A DNA stretch of 64,000 nt from Agrocybe praecox (lineage: Eukaryota > Basidiomycota > Agaricomycetes > Agaricales > Agrocybaceae): assembly GCA_964017145.1 (NCBI GenBank), contig OZ024852.1, positions 2,977,945-3,041,944 on the forward strand, read 5' to 3'. Both the position numbers and the translations under genes were made by a program. Of this stretch, positions 10,322-22,113 are shown piece by piece. The stretch's first letter is position 1, and each line of letters starts with the position of its first letter. Under the pieces are notes generated by a model. That model saw only the letters and a program-made list of their open reading frames with translations, did no database searches and was not told where the DNA came from.

Positions 10322-12173
10322 ATGCTCTCCAATCTGCTACAATTTACGGTTCTGGCTCTTTCGGGGCTCACTGTTGCTCAGGATCTGAGCGTTGACGTAA
10401 ACTGGAGGGTAGGTAATGACTGTCCTCGTGTTGACGCGACTGACTTTCTTTGTTAATCAATACGTCACAGAAATCTTCCAACTCCAGACCACAATCAGAA
10501 CGTATCTCGATCGCCCAAAACGCGATTAACGCGATAATTCCTCAGCTCAATTCCGCAACAGGCGAATTCAGTGGTATCGGCTACTGGCAATCAGGCAACG
10601 TCTACTCGGCCATTGCCCTGCAAGACCAACTCACGAAGACGACGACGAACAAAGCGACGGTTGTTAATAACCTGAAGAAGGTCTTCCAACTTAGGAAGAA
10701 CTACGACCAGTTTGGGTCAGTGCTGCACAGAAGTATACATGTGTTATTCACTAAATTCTCGTTTCAGATTCAACGACGATGCGCTGTGAGTCCGATCATC
10801 TGAAGATAAATAATTCCCGCTGTTAAATCTACCGCCAAGATGGTGGGCTACTGCTTCGTATTATGCGTACAGAGCCTATGGTGATTCAGCCCTTCTTGCG
10901 AATGCGGTTGCGACCTGGAACGCTGTTACGCCATAGTGAGGACTATTTTACTTGAATCGCGATGTCAATGGTCTGATATTCTCCAGCGTCATCACCGTGG
11001 CGCAAGCGCAAAGTGCAAAGAGTCCAGTCAAGAACTTCGCTCTTGCAGGATCCTGCGATGGGTGTGAGTGATGGACAGCTCTAATGTGGTTGGGTAATAA
11101 CATCGTTTTAATTACAGTCACGATGGCTGGCGGCGTCTTCTGGGTGCGCATGAAACTGGAGTGTAAACACGTAGAACTTTAACTAAAATGTTGTGTTAAT
11201 AGCGGCCAACTGTGGACGATAAATCCATCAACTCCATCACCACTGGGTATGTTCCCTATGTCTCATCAACACTCGACCCTGATTCCTAACAATCATTATC
11301 TTTCATTTAGTCTTTACATGACGTTTGTTTCATTCTTACTATCGTTGTCTGGCGTTGTTTAATTCCTTCTCACCAGTCTATCAGCTTATCTCGCAGAAGT
11401 GACCGGAGATTCGAAATACACAAATGCTGCAATTCTCAGTGCAAATTGGATAAAGAATCATAACATCAATTCTGGCAACGTCGTTTTAGATTCTCAAAGC
11501 GGAGCTGATTGCTCCAGGTCTCCATCTTCCTGGATCTTCACTTACAATAGTGGTAAATTCATCGAGGGTCTTGCGATCCTGTATGATTTCACGAAAGACC
11601 CACAGTGGAACCAGTTGTTAGTCGACCTCCTTCCTTATTTTCACCTGCCCCGCTTGAAGCTGAACTTCTTTCTTTCTTAGAATGCTTGACATTGTTGCTG
11701 CTGCTGTGAAGAATAAAGCATGGCAAGGAAGTAATGGGATCATCACCGAGGGCGCGAGCACCACTGCCAATAATGATGGAGTCGGTTTCAAGGGTGGGTG
11801 TAATCTTGTATCCCCTTCTTAGTATCGATATCTGATGAATCCTGTTGTAGCCATCTTTATTCGTGGCCTCCTGCAAGCGTACAGGAAAAGAGCCGATAAC
11901 ACCAATCTCCGTACCCTCTTGCACAGTTACATCGATGTTCAGGTAAGGTCCACGTGTCTGTCTGTCTGTCTGCCGCCACTGTCACTGTGCACTGATGTGA
12001 TATACTTACAATTCTCCACCTTGAATCTGTAATAGTACAACGCCCTTCTCGATCTGGCCAGCACCGGTAACAACTATTCTGCAAAATGGCTGGGACCTGG
12101 ACCCTCTTCGTTCAACTCGTGGGGACAGCTTGCTGCTCTGGATGTGTTGGTAGCGGCTGTTGAAGCGAACTAA
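10322..12173 (+). CDS. Secreted glycoside hydrolase family 76 (endo-alpha-1,6-mannanase family), copy 2
   Basis: Twelve exons: 10322-10408, 10471-10715, 10768-10785, 10840-10935, 10987-11063, 11118-11143, 11203-11246, 11311-11322, 11377-11616, 11681-11793, 11851-11942, 12036-12173; 395 aa. An N-terminal signal peptide (LALSGLTVAQ) is followed by the GH76 fold with GIGYWQSGNVYSA, the FNDDALWWAT segment holding the family's catalytic Asp-Asp pair, MAGGVFW, WIFTYNSGKFIEGL and FNSWGQLAAL. GH76 enzymes cleave alpha-1,6-mannose links or, in the Dcw1/Dfg5 branch, process GPI anchors to the wall. No C-terminal GPI tail is seen, so a freely secreted mannan-degrading enzyme is more likely. The catalytic pair sits on an 18-nt exon and another exon is only 12 nt. 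It is intact, unlike copy 1. Confidence 0.85.
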
Positions 12174-13028
12174 AATATAGGTATAACCTCCCATGAATTT
12201 GATGTTTGAGAATTATAATATGGCATCTTCTTTTGGCTGGTGTTAGTTGAATCATCACAGAGATCTTGTCAGAGATTATGTTTTTAATACATCTGGCACC
12301 CCCGACACCATTTCGCTTTCTATGCACGACCTCAATGCCGTCTTCAGATCTGCCCTATTCTAGGACATTTATCAAAAGCCTTTTACAACACAAAATTGCA
12401 CACCCGGCCAACAACTCCGACCCTTCTCCTTGAACTGGAACCACGATGTGTCACCGCCTCTCCAGAATCGTGATCATCCATCTAGGTCATGCACACCTCG
12501 CTTTCGTTTTCACTCCAAGCCCTGTGAAGCCGATTATTTTTAGCAAGAAGAACTGTTAACGAAGAGTTTCTATACATGTGTTCTCCGAGTCCATAGGTCA
12601 TGGGCATAAAGCCATGCGGTTTATGCGAGAGAAGCGAAGTCAACATCATTCGCAGACTCTGAAATTGGGCTTTATTATCTTTACAGTGGTGCTATGCAAC
12701 CCCGTGAATCTGCATAACAACGCTGTAAAGGTAAACGATTTCTTGTTATTTGAGTGATTTAAGGCCCACAGAGTGTCTCGACTATGCGAATTTTTTGGAC
12801 TGAATTCACGTCGCTTGATAACTATAAGCATTTTTAGTGCGTATGAGCCTTCGTCGCCTTCTTTATTTCTTGTTTATTATTTTTGCTTTACTCCAGGCTG
12901 CTGATCTCAATCATCTGCCTAGGCTCTATGACTGTATCTTCTCTTCTTGACGTCAATATGACAGATATAAAATACCTGACTCTTACTTCTGAGCATTGGG
13001 CTTTTACCCAGTACTCGCCATCAGGAGA
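12174..13028. other. Intergenic, GH76 copy 2 to copy 3
   Basis: No gene is supported. A TATAAAA box at 12966-12972 precedes the copy 3 start by about 60 bp. Confidence 0.6.
12966..12972 (+). promoter_or_regulatory. TATA box of GH76 copy 3
   Basis: A TATAAAA word about 60 bp before the ATG at 13029. Confidence 0.45.
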
Positions 13029-14807
13029 ATGTTTTTCAAAATACTGAATCTCTGCGCCTTCAGTCTTGTAGGATTGGTGGCTGCTCAGGATCTGAGCGTC
13101 GATACAAACTGGAGGGTTCGTCGTGACCGTCACCTTCTCTTCGATATTCCTTGCTTCATGTTTATATTGTGTTTAGAAATTCTCCAATTCGCGACCATTG
13201 TCCGAGCGCATCACCATCGCACAGAATGCCATAAACACCATGGTGCCTCAGCTCAATACTGCTATTGGAGAGTTTAACGGAATCGGGTACTGGCAATCGG
13301 GCAATGTCTATTCCGCTATGGCTCTTCAGGATCAGGTCGCCGGGACAACTACGAACAAAGCCACTGTCGTCAATAATTTGAAGCTTGTTTTCCAGCTTCG
13401 TAAGAATTATGATCAATTTGGGTGCGTTGGAGTTTGATTCTTCGTATCGACAACTAGTGACCCAATATCGCAGGTTTAACGATGATGCACTGTAAGGATC
13501 TTCTTCCTCTTTTGTTTGCCATTTATTTCACATCTCGAAGGTGGTGGGCTACATCTGCGTACTATGCCTTCAAAGCTTATGGAGACACGACCCTTTTGGC
13601 TAACGCTGTTGCTACTTGGAATTCCGTCACACCATAGTATGAATCTTCCGAATCACGAAGTTCAGCGAGCGATTTTTGATGTCTTGCTCCTCTCAGCGTC
13701 ATGACTGCTGCTCAAGCACAGAGTGGGAGAAGCCCGGTCAAGAGTTTTGCTCTTGCCGGATCTTGCGATGGAGGTTTGTCATGTAATCCCTACTACAATG
13801 CAGTTATACAATGACATCTGAGCTAGCAACCATGGCCGGCGGTGTATTCTGGGTAAGTCGAGTCGCCGCTCTACGAGAAAGGCTATGCTTCAACTTTGGG
13901 TAGCGACCAACTACGGATGATACGAGCATCAACTCTATCACCACTACGTCAGTATTTCTTCGTCTTTTCGAAGGCCTTGCGTGCGACTCATCCATTATTA
14001 CAGTCTTTATCTCACGTTCGTTTCATGTGTTCTCGGCTCGTTAGATATATGGATTGATTGACGTCCAGTTTATCTGCCTATCTTGCCGAAGCTAAAGGAG
14101 ATTCCAAATACACCAATGCCGCCATCCTTAGTGCCAATTGGATGAGGAACCACAACCTCAACTCCAACAATATTGCCTTGGATACGGAAAGCGGTGCCGA
14201 TTGTTCAAGATCACCCTCTACCTGGATCTTCACGTATAACAGTGGAAAATTTATCGAGGGTTTGTCGGTCTTGTTCGACGTTACCAAGGATCCACAATGG
14301 AATCAACTGTCGGTCCCCGCATTCTAATAATTCCCTGGAAGGCTAATGAGAATCTGTCTAGGATGCTCAATGTCATTGCCGCTGCTGTGAAGAACACAGC
14401 GTGGCAGGGAGCGAATGGGGTCATCACGGAAGGCGCCAGCACTAGCAGCAATAACGATAGTGTTGGTTTCAAGGGTACGTTCTCCTCTGCTTATCAAGCC
14501 GTCGAGACTGATTGGGTGCAGCTGTCTTCATTCGTGGCCTTCTCCAAGCGTTCATGAGAAGAGCCGACAACACCAACCTGCGCATTTTGATCCACAGTTA
14601 CATCGATGTTCAGGTGGGTTTATTGCTCTTTCTGCGGATGAGGATATGTGGGTAACGCCTGGTATACAGTACAATGCTCTTCTCGACCTCGCGAGCACTG
14701 GCAACAACTATTCTTCGAATTGGTTGGGACCTGGTCCGTCTTCGTTCAATAGCTGGGGAGAACTTGCTGCTTTGGATGTTTTGGTTGCTGCAGTTGCAGC
14801 AAACTAA
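13029..14807 (+). CDS. Secreted glycoside hydrolase family 76, copy 3
   Basis: Twelve exons: 13029-13115, 13177-13421, 13474-13491, 13541-13636, 13697-13773, 13827-13852, 13904-13947, 14004-14015, 14069-14308, 14362-14474, 14522-14613, 14670-14807. Every exon has the same length as in copy 2, and the product is again 395 aa, which supports both models and a recent tandem duplication. A signal peptide (LVGLVAAQ) precedes the catalytic domain with FNDDALWWATSAYYA. It appears intact. Introns have diverged in sequence while exon phases are unchanged. The likely role is extracellular hydrolysis of mannan or fungal wall mannoprotein; the substrate is not shown by sequence alone. Confidence 0.86.
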
Positions 14808-15258
14808 GGAACTTTTATTTTGTTCTTCACACCTGTTTTATGCAGTGAAACGTCGATATTTTTTTGCCATCATCCACCCAACATCGGACAGTTGTCCATT
14901 GGATTTCTGCCACTTTAAAGGTGCCGGCCTTGCTGTTGTCCAGTTGTTGCGTATCGTCTTGACGGATATTCACTTTTTTTTTCGCTGCCTACTGATCCTT
15001 CGCAACCTGGTGTCCTGGTGTATTTACTCATTTAAGGCGCTCGCAGAAGTTGTCCAACACACTCGCCGTTATGTAAGGTGCGTTCCAAGATGATACCCGG
15101 CTGTTTGCTGCGGACCAAGTCAATATAGAAATATAGCTGTTGCTCCGACCTTTTCACCTTTTCGATGAAAATGATTTGCCATAGGTTTCAATGGTGTGAA
15201 AAAAATCTATCAAGTCAAAACGAGAGAATAGTAGTACAAAATATCATACATATAGAGA
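14808..15258. other. Intergenic, GH76 copy 3 to BUD20
   Basis: The 3' flanks of two convergent genes. No gene or repeat is recognised. Confidence 0.6.
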
Positions 15259-15800
15259 TCAGATAGAAACGTCGACAGGCATCGCTGCAGGAGCAGCTGC
15301 CGGCCTTCTTGTCTCTCGTCCAAGCCCAGCTGCCCGTTCTGATTCCTCAATCGTGTATGCAGGTTCCCGCAGCTGCTTGAGCCGTCTTTTGTGGACTTTA
15401 CTCCGCCAGTGTGACTGCAGTGCTGCGTCCGTTTCGTAGTATCTGAGGTACTGCTTAGAAGTTGTAAAATCAGGTACTTCGAAGAAAAATCTCACTTTGC
15501 GCACTCGACGCAGTAGTGCTGGGCGAGACCCGGCCTTTCGAAGTTAATAGCCTGAGCTTCGAGAGCTGCCCTGTTCTATAGTTTGCGTAGGTAAATTATA
15601 TGCTTTTATAGAGCGAAGCAACATACCTTTGGGTCCAAGTCTATGAGCTGAATCTGATCTAAATCTCGAGTTCTGACCTAAAGAAAAATAAGGAATCTGG
15701 GACGATTTTTTTTTACCGAAACAAGACATACTCTGGTCCTCGAGGCTCTATGGACGTCTCTCCTAGCATTGTGAGTCCTGGAACGGCGTAAACGACCCAT
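15259..15800 (-). CDS. BUD20: Bud20/ZNF593-like C2H2 zinc-finger ribosome export factor
   Basis: Exons on the minus strand: 15732-15800, 15627-15677, 15496-15551, 15259-15442; 119 aa. The N-terminus is basic and runs into [14 protein letters not shown]. This is followed by [15 protein letters not shown] and then [14 protein letters not shown], the single C2H2 finger with the KVHKRR tail typical of the family. Then comes [18 protein letters not shown]. In yeast, Bud20 accompanies the pre-60S particle from nucleus to cytoplasm. The finger is split by an intron between its second cysteine and the ALQSH part, so an unspliced reading hides it. Length and motif order fit the family well. Confidence 0.9.
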
Positions 15801-15985
15801 GATGGAAAATGTAAACGGACGTAAGGAAGGAAAGAATAATCACTGGATCGTCGACGAATAAATTATTATGTAAACCCTAACATAGGGTTTGCAAAATAAG
15901 GTGAACGCCCTAAATACATATGATTCAGCATCCAATTTGAACGTTTACATACAACCTCCATAAGTTGGTTAGGCACCACTGTACT

Positions 15986-18174
15986 ATGCGCGTCTTGACA
16001 TGGAATATAGTGAGTAAAAGACATTTACCATGAAAATAAATCACTTTATATCAATTTCTGTAGAACGGTGTTCGGACGCTTCCAAACTATCACCCGTAAG
16101 AGCTCCATACAATCGAAACGCGTTCAATGGCTCTAATATTGTGGAAATATAGATGGAACTCATATAAAGAGTTTGATGGAATACTGGACGCCTTAGAAGC
16201 GGATATTATCTGCTTTCAAGGTATGAAACCCATTCAAGACATTACTGTGTGATCCTTAACTTTTTTGTCCTAGAAATGAAGTCGTCTAGACAAGGACTGA
16301 CGAAACAAGTCGCGTTACCGCCGTCATTCGACTCCTTTTTCTCGTTTCCTCTGCACAAAAGTGGCTATTCTGGAACGGCCATTTACACGCGTCGAAACAC
16401 GGTCGTTCCTGTCAAAGCTGAAGAAGGTTTGACTGGAATTATTCAGTCAAAGCCACCTCTCACAACAGAAGAGAAGATATCTAGGACATATCCACCACAG
16501 CTGGAACGTTTTGAAGAGGAAGACGACATTGACTGGAAGGACCTAGACGGAGAAGGACGTGCAGTAGTCGTCGACCTTGGTCTGTTTGTTCTGATCAACA
16601 CGTACTGCCCAAACGACGGAACTGGAACCGAAGAACGCGAAAAATTCAAGATGGAATATCACAGACTCCTCGAGGCACGCGTTAATGGCCTGATAAATGA
16701 AGGCAGACAAGTCATGGTGGTTGGAGATCTAAACGCGTGTGTTGCAATTGAAGACCACTGTGAAGGGCAGTTAATGGTTGAACGTGGACAAGCCGAAGGT
16801 CTTCAAGGGGAAGAAGGATTCTGGGGAAAAGAATATCGACGATGGATTCGAGACTGGCTAGTCAAAGAAGATGGAAGTGGTGGCAGCATGGTCGACATCG
16901 TGCGCAAATTCTGGCCAGGAAGAAAGGGAATGTACACATGCTGGAACACGAAAATCTCTGCCAGAGAAACGAACTATGGAACACGGATTGACTTCATTCT
17001 CATTACTCCTGGTCTTGTACCTTGGATCAAAACAGCCGACATTCAACCTCAACTCAAGGGTAGCGATCATTGCCCTGTTTTTGTTGACTTCCACAAGGAG
17101 ATTATTGACCCTAGTGGTTCCGTAATAAGGCTCTCTGAGGTTCTTGGGTCGCATCCCACTGCTACTGGCCCAGTGGATCCTCCTCGATTGGCAGCCAAAT
17201 ACTGGGATGAGTTCAAGCAAAAGTCATTAGTTACTTTCTTTGGGAAAAAGGGTGGCATTGCAGAACCTTCCCAATTGCCTTCGACTGCGTCAAATTTATC
17301 ACGCCAGCTATCTCAAGCTTCCGAATGCAGCTCTGCGTCTGCTTCTCCTGCAATCGTAGATCCTCTTCCAACCGCCCCTGCTGCCCTGGTTTCTGCGTCA
17401 GAGGGGAAGCCACCAGGTGCTGTTTCAAGTTCAAACACCATCCAGGCACCACAGAAGCGGAAACTTGTCCCCGAAAGTCCTGATCTTTCAGCGAAGAAAT
17501 CAAAAGTATCGCAGAGTCAGAAAAAGGAACAGAAGAAGGAGGGAACTAAAACTACAGGGCAGACGACCCTTGCTGGTTTCTTCTCCCAGCCCAAGGCTTC
17601 GACCTCGAAGTCGAATTCTTCATCATCGTCAAACCTCAAATTCAGCAAATCTGCGGAACGTATAGACGCCGTCGCAAGCAAAAATGTTCAAGACCATGTC
17701 GACACGGAACCTTTTGAAGTAGACGAAGACGCTGACTATCAATATGCCCTTCTCCTTTCACAATCAGATGATTGTCCGCCGAACTCGTCCCAAGGCTCGG
17801 CCTCGCAAGGAAAATACCGGTCAGACAAGGATCAAGAGAAGAAAAAGCAGGCATGGAATACTCTCTTGGCCCCAACTCAGGTTCCAGTATGTCTCGTACA
17901 TGGCGAACTGACAAAGGAGTATACAGTCAACAAACCTGGCCCCAATAAAGGGAAGAGATTCTTCATTTGCTCTCGGTGAGTTTGACGAAGAAGGTTGCTG
18001 CTGGATGTATTGCTTAAGATTCATTTTTATTGTATTTGTAGGCCAGTCGGTCCTGGGTACGATAAAGGTCGTTCTGAGCGCCTCAGAGAACAAGTTGATC
18101 CACAATGGAAGTGCAACTTTTTTAAATGGTCCAACGATGTCAGGAAAGAGATGTCAAAAAGTGTGAATGCTTGA
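15986..18174 (+). CDS. APN2: AP endonuclease 2 (Apn2), class II
   Basis: Exons 15986-16009, 16064-16095, 16153-16220, 16274-17975, 18042-18174; 652 aa. The endonuclease/exonuclease/phosphatase domain fills about residues 1-300: MRVLTWNINGVRT, ICFQEMKSSRQ, SGTAIYTRR, GDLNACVAIEDH, RIDFILITPG and the catalytic GSDHCPVFVDF. The enzyme cuts abasic DNA and trims 3' blocks in base excision repair. Two PCNA-binding motifs of the form QxxLxxFF are visible, QKSLVTFF near 357 and QTTLAGFF near 471. The C-terminus has a GRF zinc finger (CLVHGE…GKRFFICSR…WKCNFFKW). The linker is Ser/Lys-rich. A short 24-nt first exon fixes the start. BUD20 is divergent 185 bp away. Confidence 0.92.
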
Positions 18175-18449
18175 AGAAGAGATCCCTCGATGTCACTGTT
18201 TGTGTATATAATAGTCGTAAGTGTCCCTCTGACCTCGGTACACTATTCAAGTAAAGGACTGACGTGTTGATTGCTTTTTTTTGCAGTGCATATTTATCAC
18301 GTGGGGATCGGACATCGTCCCTGCTGCGTTGATGACCTCCACGCGACTAACCAGGTCCACACGCAGCAAGATACGTGTTCGCGTCCAACTGCGTAACTTA
18401 TTTATGTTATTTTCTTCCGCATTTCCATATCAACTTGAACGTTACACCC

Positions 18450-19282
18450 ATGTTATTTACACGACTTAGACAAGTTCCAAGCCGACAGGTATGCTTACTA
18501 TTCTCGTAAAAAGAATTCCAATAGCGGAGCGTCTGATTTTTTCTTTTTAGCTACTTGTCCAAGTTTTATACAGTCTATCAACTATAGCATCTATGGTGAT
18601 GCTTTATACTGGCCTAGGGATCCTCTCGAATTCAGAATCACCCGTTGTGGTGGTTTTAAGGTTCGTCCATCGAGCTTCTACAAACTTCTTTGTATAGTGA
18701 TCCTCATTTCTTTTCCTTTAGCGGCTCGATGGAACCTGCTTTTAAGAGAGGAGACATCTTATTCCTGACAAACCCTATCGAACGGACCTATAAACCAGGA
18801 GACATAATTGTTTACAAGATCCCTGGATCCCCCATACCGATCGTCCATCGGGTCCTAGAAATTCATGAACACTACCCAATCAAAAGTCTCGCTCCGGAAG
18901 TGGCGCCCAGATCCTACTCTTCTAAACCCTACCTCGCACAGCCAGATAATGAGCGGTTTCAATTGATGTTGACCAAGGGCGACAACAACCCTGTCGATGA
19001 CATCGAGTTATACAACGGCCTGGAGTGGATCCAGCCGAAGCATGTCATTGGGAAGGTACAAGGGTATGTAAATCCCACCGTTTGGCGTGGATTCGTTGAT
19101 TAAACTTCAATCTTATAGTTTTCTCCCTTACGTTGGGTACATCTCTATCGCAATGGTCGGTATTCCTTCATTCTTGAACGATGTAGGTTTGACAACTGAT
19201 TGTTTCACATCTCTCATAGAACGATGCTCCCAAATTAAAATACATTATTTTTGCCGTCTTAAGTATTTTCTCTCTCCTTTAA
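18450..19282 (+). CDS. SEC11: Signal peptidase complex catalytic subunit Sec11
   Basis: Exons 18450-18488, 18551-18660, 18722-19063, 19119-19155, 19220-19282; 196 aa. A membrane segment (about 20-45) precedes [12 protein letters not shown], with the catalytic Ser near residue 52. [11 protein letters not shown] follows, with the His that replaces bacterial Lys near 92, then [10 protein letters not shown], with the acidic residue near 137-142. A C-terminal hydrophobic stretch ends [14 protein letters not shown]. It removes signal peptides in the ER membrane. Compared with yeast Sec11 (167 aa) there is an extra segment of about 25 residues after HEHYP, rich in Pro/Ser/Tyr. The gene ends about 210 bp from the convergent F-box-like gene. 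Confidence 0.93.
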
Positions 19283-19492
19283 GAAGAATGACTCTCGAGT
19301 TCTCGATGGCCATTGGAAAATATTTAATGATGATACATATGATTCCTTGTTATTATATTACTTTTATTTGTTCGCGGTGTATTGTACTGAATTATTGATA
19401 CTACAAGAGTCCCCATACATATTTCTGTTTTGTTGTTGGGTATATGATATGAAATTGTCTTTTTTAATAAGACTTGTGTTGTCGATGAGATG

Positions 19493-21269
19493 TCATAGTT
19501 CCAAATGACTGCCTTGACTCATTGACGATCTGTACCACAAACCAGCGCCAGCATCTTCGTCTGAACGGGCAACGTATTCGCGAGCGGGTGTTGTGATGAT
19601 TTTTGGGATTCCAACAGGGTCCAATGGACCAAAGGTTGTCACGCTTTCTGAGATTTCCTTGTTGACGCGATAAATGTGGCCAATAGATGGGTTGCCGCCT
19701 GAGCGACCTCCTCGGTTGCTTTCTGAATCTGCAGAGTGTATCGACAATTGAGAGAGGTTGGGAAGGTCTTCGGCGACTTCGAGGAGGTTCCACTATAGAA
19801 ATTTGTTCAAAATAATTCGTTTGTGTCTTTGCATAGGACTTACAACTGGGTCGCGTTTCTCTTCGCGATCGATTTCTTCTGAGTTGATGTGGATTTTCAA
19901 GTTGGTCAACTTGCTGCATTGAAGCAGACTAGTCGCGTTGTGTTTTCCGAAACACCATTTGCCTTCGTAGACTGGGCTGACATCCAAACTAATCAGGCTC
20001 TTCGCGTGCGCTGGAAGGGCATCACAGTAGAATTTCATAGCAAGAGCATCCGATTTCTTTGCGGTATCGGCGGTGGCGGAGCTCAATGTGAGCTTCTGGA
20101 GTCCAGAGTAAGAGGCGAGGTATTCGAGGAAAGCATCGTTGACTTCGTCAGTTGAGACTTCCTTTAACCAAATTCTCTCTCGACGGAGCACATCCCATAT
20201 CTCCTTGTTTGATGAGCACCAATTTCCAGTTCGCTGGAGAAGGGCTTCTTGTGCTTCATCATCCAGATCCAGGCGCGACAAGAACCGCCAGTCAATGTTG
20301 ACATAGAGTGAAAGTGATTCCAGAAAACGTAGGTGGGGAAGGGTTTCGTCGTCCAGTCGCGCACACCAACCACGAAGAGTGAGGTGGCTAAGGTTCAGGG
20401 GGTTTTCGAGGGGTACTTTACCAAGGAGGTCATGGAGTGTGGATATTTGGCTGTCGTCTGATCGGTAGTTGCAGCCTACGTCGAGATATGTCAAAGAAGG
20501 GGAATTGGAAATTACAGTGCGCAGACCGGAAACGACGTCCCTGCGGTATTCTGTAGCCGAGCCGGTAATGGCTATCCTGCGTAGGCCGGTCAACTGCTCG
20601 AGCTTAAGCGAAGATGCTGATCCACCTCCTAAGGAAATCTTCAATTCTTCAAGGGCAGGAAGCGTTGTAAGAGAGTCCATGACAACAATTTGGGCCCATT
20701 CGGGATCGTGTTGGCCGACATGCCACCTATCGATCCAGCCTGTTAGCCTCATTGTTAAACAATAGATATTGACATGAACATACCAAACTTCCCGAACCTT
20801 TCTCAACGAGCAGATAGCCTGTCCAAGATGAGCAAGAATGCCTTTATTACTAGAGTGAGCCTCTGCCAGAGGTCCCCTACTTCTCGAGCGTGAGTTCCGA
20901 TTGCGCTCAACGGAACGAGATCTTGAACGTGCGCCCAAATGCGAGTCGGGAGAAAATCCTCTGATTTCAAGTGAGCGAGCATGAAGTCGGGCTGTTGTTG
21001 TTCGCGAGGCGAGGGACTCTAGTTGTTCGCAAATCAAATCAGGTTGGTAATTGCTGTATTTCAACACTATGTTCGCAAAGAGCTGATGTTCGACAATATC
21101 GTTGAGTTGTCGGCATACTCTGCGAACCGTCTTCTTGTGCGCTCCTCCAAGCTGGACAGATAAGAAAGAATAAGATGAATGTGAGACATTCAGTCGACTT
21201 TGTATCACTACTCACGTATTCGGTGATCTTCTCTAAGATCTCTGGAGGCATGGAAAGTAATTCGAGCAT
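19493..21269 (-). CDS. F-box/LRR-like protein, copy A
   Basis: Exons 21216-21269, 20784-21151, 19844-20726, 19493-19792; 534 aa. The N-terminus (LSMPPEILEKITEY, then VRRVCRQLNDIVEHQLFANIVL) looks like a divergent F-box. The rest shows irregular leucine-rich segments (LPALEELKISLGG, SLTYLDVGCNY, LSHLTLRGW). Such proteins usually select substrates for an SCF ubiquitin ligase and are highly expanded in mushrooms. The substrate is unknown. About residues 77-100 carry an Arg/Ser-rich insert (RSRSRSVERNRNSRSRSRG) that its neighbour lacks. The second copy lies upstream on the same strand. The first intron splits the F-box after ITEY, as in copy B. Confidence 0.65.
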
Positions 21270-22113
21270 GGTGGGGTAAAGAAGAAGAAGAGGAGGGGAT
21301 CCAGGGATATTTAATGCTCAATTCAGGTTCGGTAGGGGCTTTAAGAATGTCGGCATATGTCGGTCCACAAGAAACGCTATTATGGAGAAAGCGGAACATG
21401 GGATGTTGAGTGCCAAGAGTCAACGTTTTACGCTCATCTTGCGACATGGTGACCTCACTTAGCCTCCAAAAATAGGGTCAAGCCCAACCTGAGAAAATCT
21501 AGTTCCGTCCGCCCGCAGAGACATAAATGTTCGTTAAGCTCTGGCGTCAGCATACGATTTACGATGTTTTAGGTCTTGATATTGCACAACAGCACTACTG
21601 TATTCCTCGTCCTTTGACCGTTTGGTGGAACTTGGGCGCTCTTGAAGTTTTTCGACAAGTCTACGCGCCGACTACGCGCCTATATGGAACCAAGAAACGT
21701 TTCGTGTAAAGTGCTGGTTGTTCTTGGCCATAATTGGATTGCCGTAATTGCCGAACCGAATGCACCTTGATTCTTCCCAGATCCGCAAATTCTTACTAGG
21801 GCAGGCAGGATTTGAACAGCTTTTGCCTACGCAATGGGTGTAATAAAGCACCGGCATCACGGAGGACAATCATCTGGAAACCGCAAACTATCATGGTCTG
21901 TGATTATGGCGTGATTTGACTGATTATGTCAATAATAAATGGGTGTGGAAGAGAATAACGTGAAATGCTTGAGGTCAGTGACAAGCTAAACGTTCTCGAC
22001 TCGTTAACATGATTTAGGCACAACTTGAACGATCTTGGCCGATTATTCTATGTTGGGCATTTCAACGCCTCTCGACGTTTGATCATGTTCCGGGGAACGT
22101 ACAGCGACGAAAC
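21270..22113. other. Intergenic between the two F-box-like genes
   Basis: Holds the leader of copy A and the 3' flank of copy B. Minus-strand open frames at 21208-21447 overlap the copy A start in another frame and have no family features. Nothing else is recognised. Confidence 0.55.

Noticed and set aside
21208..21447. Minus-strand open frame with its own ATG upstream of F-box-like copy A
   Set aside because: It overlaps the F-box start in another frame and shows no domain. It may at most be an upstream open frame in the leader.
21770..21850. T-arm-like words (TTCAAATCCTGCCTGCCC on the minus strand) suggesting a tRNA
   Set aside because: No D arm, anticodon arm or matching 5' acceptor strand could be placed within tRNA distance.
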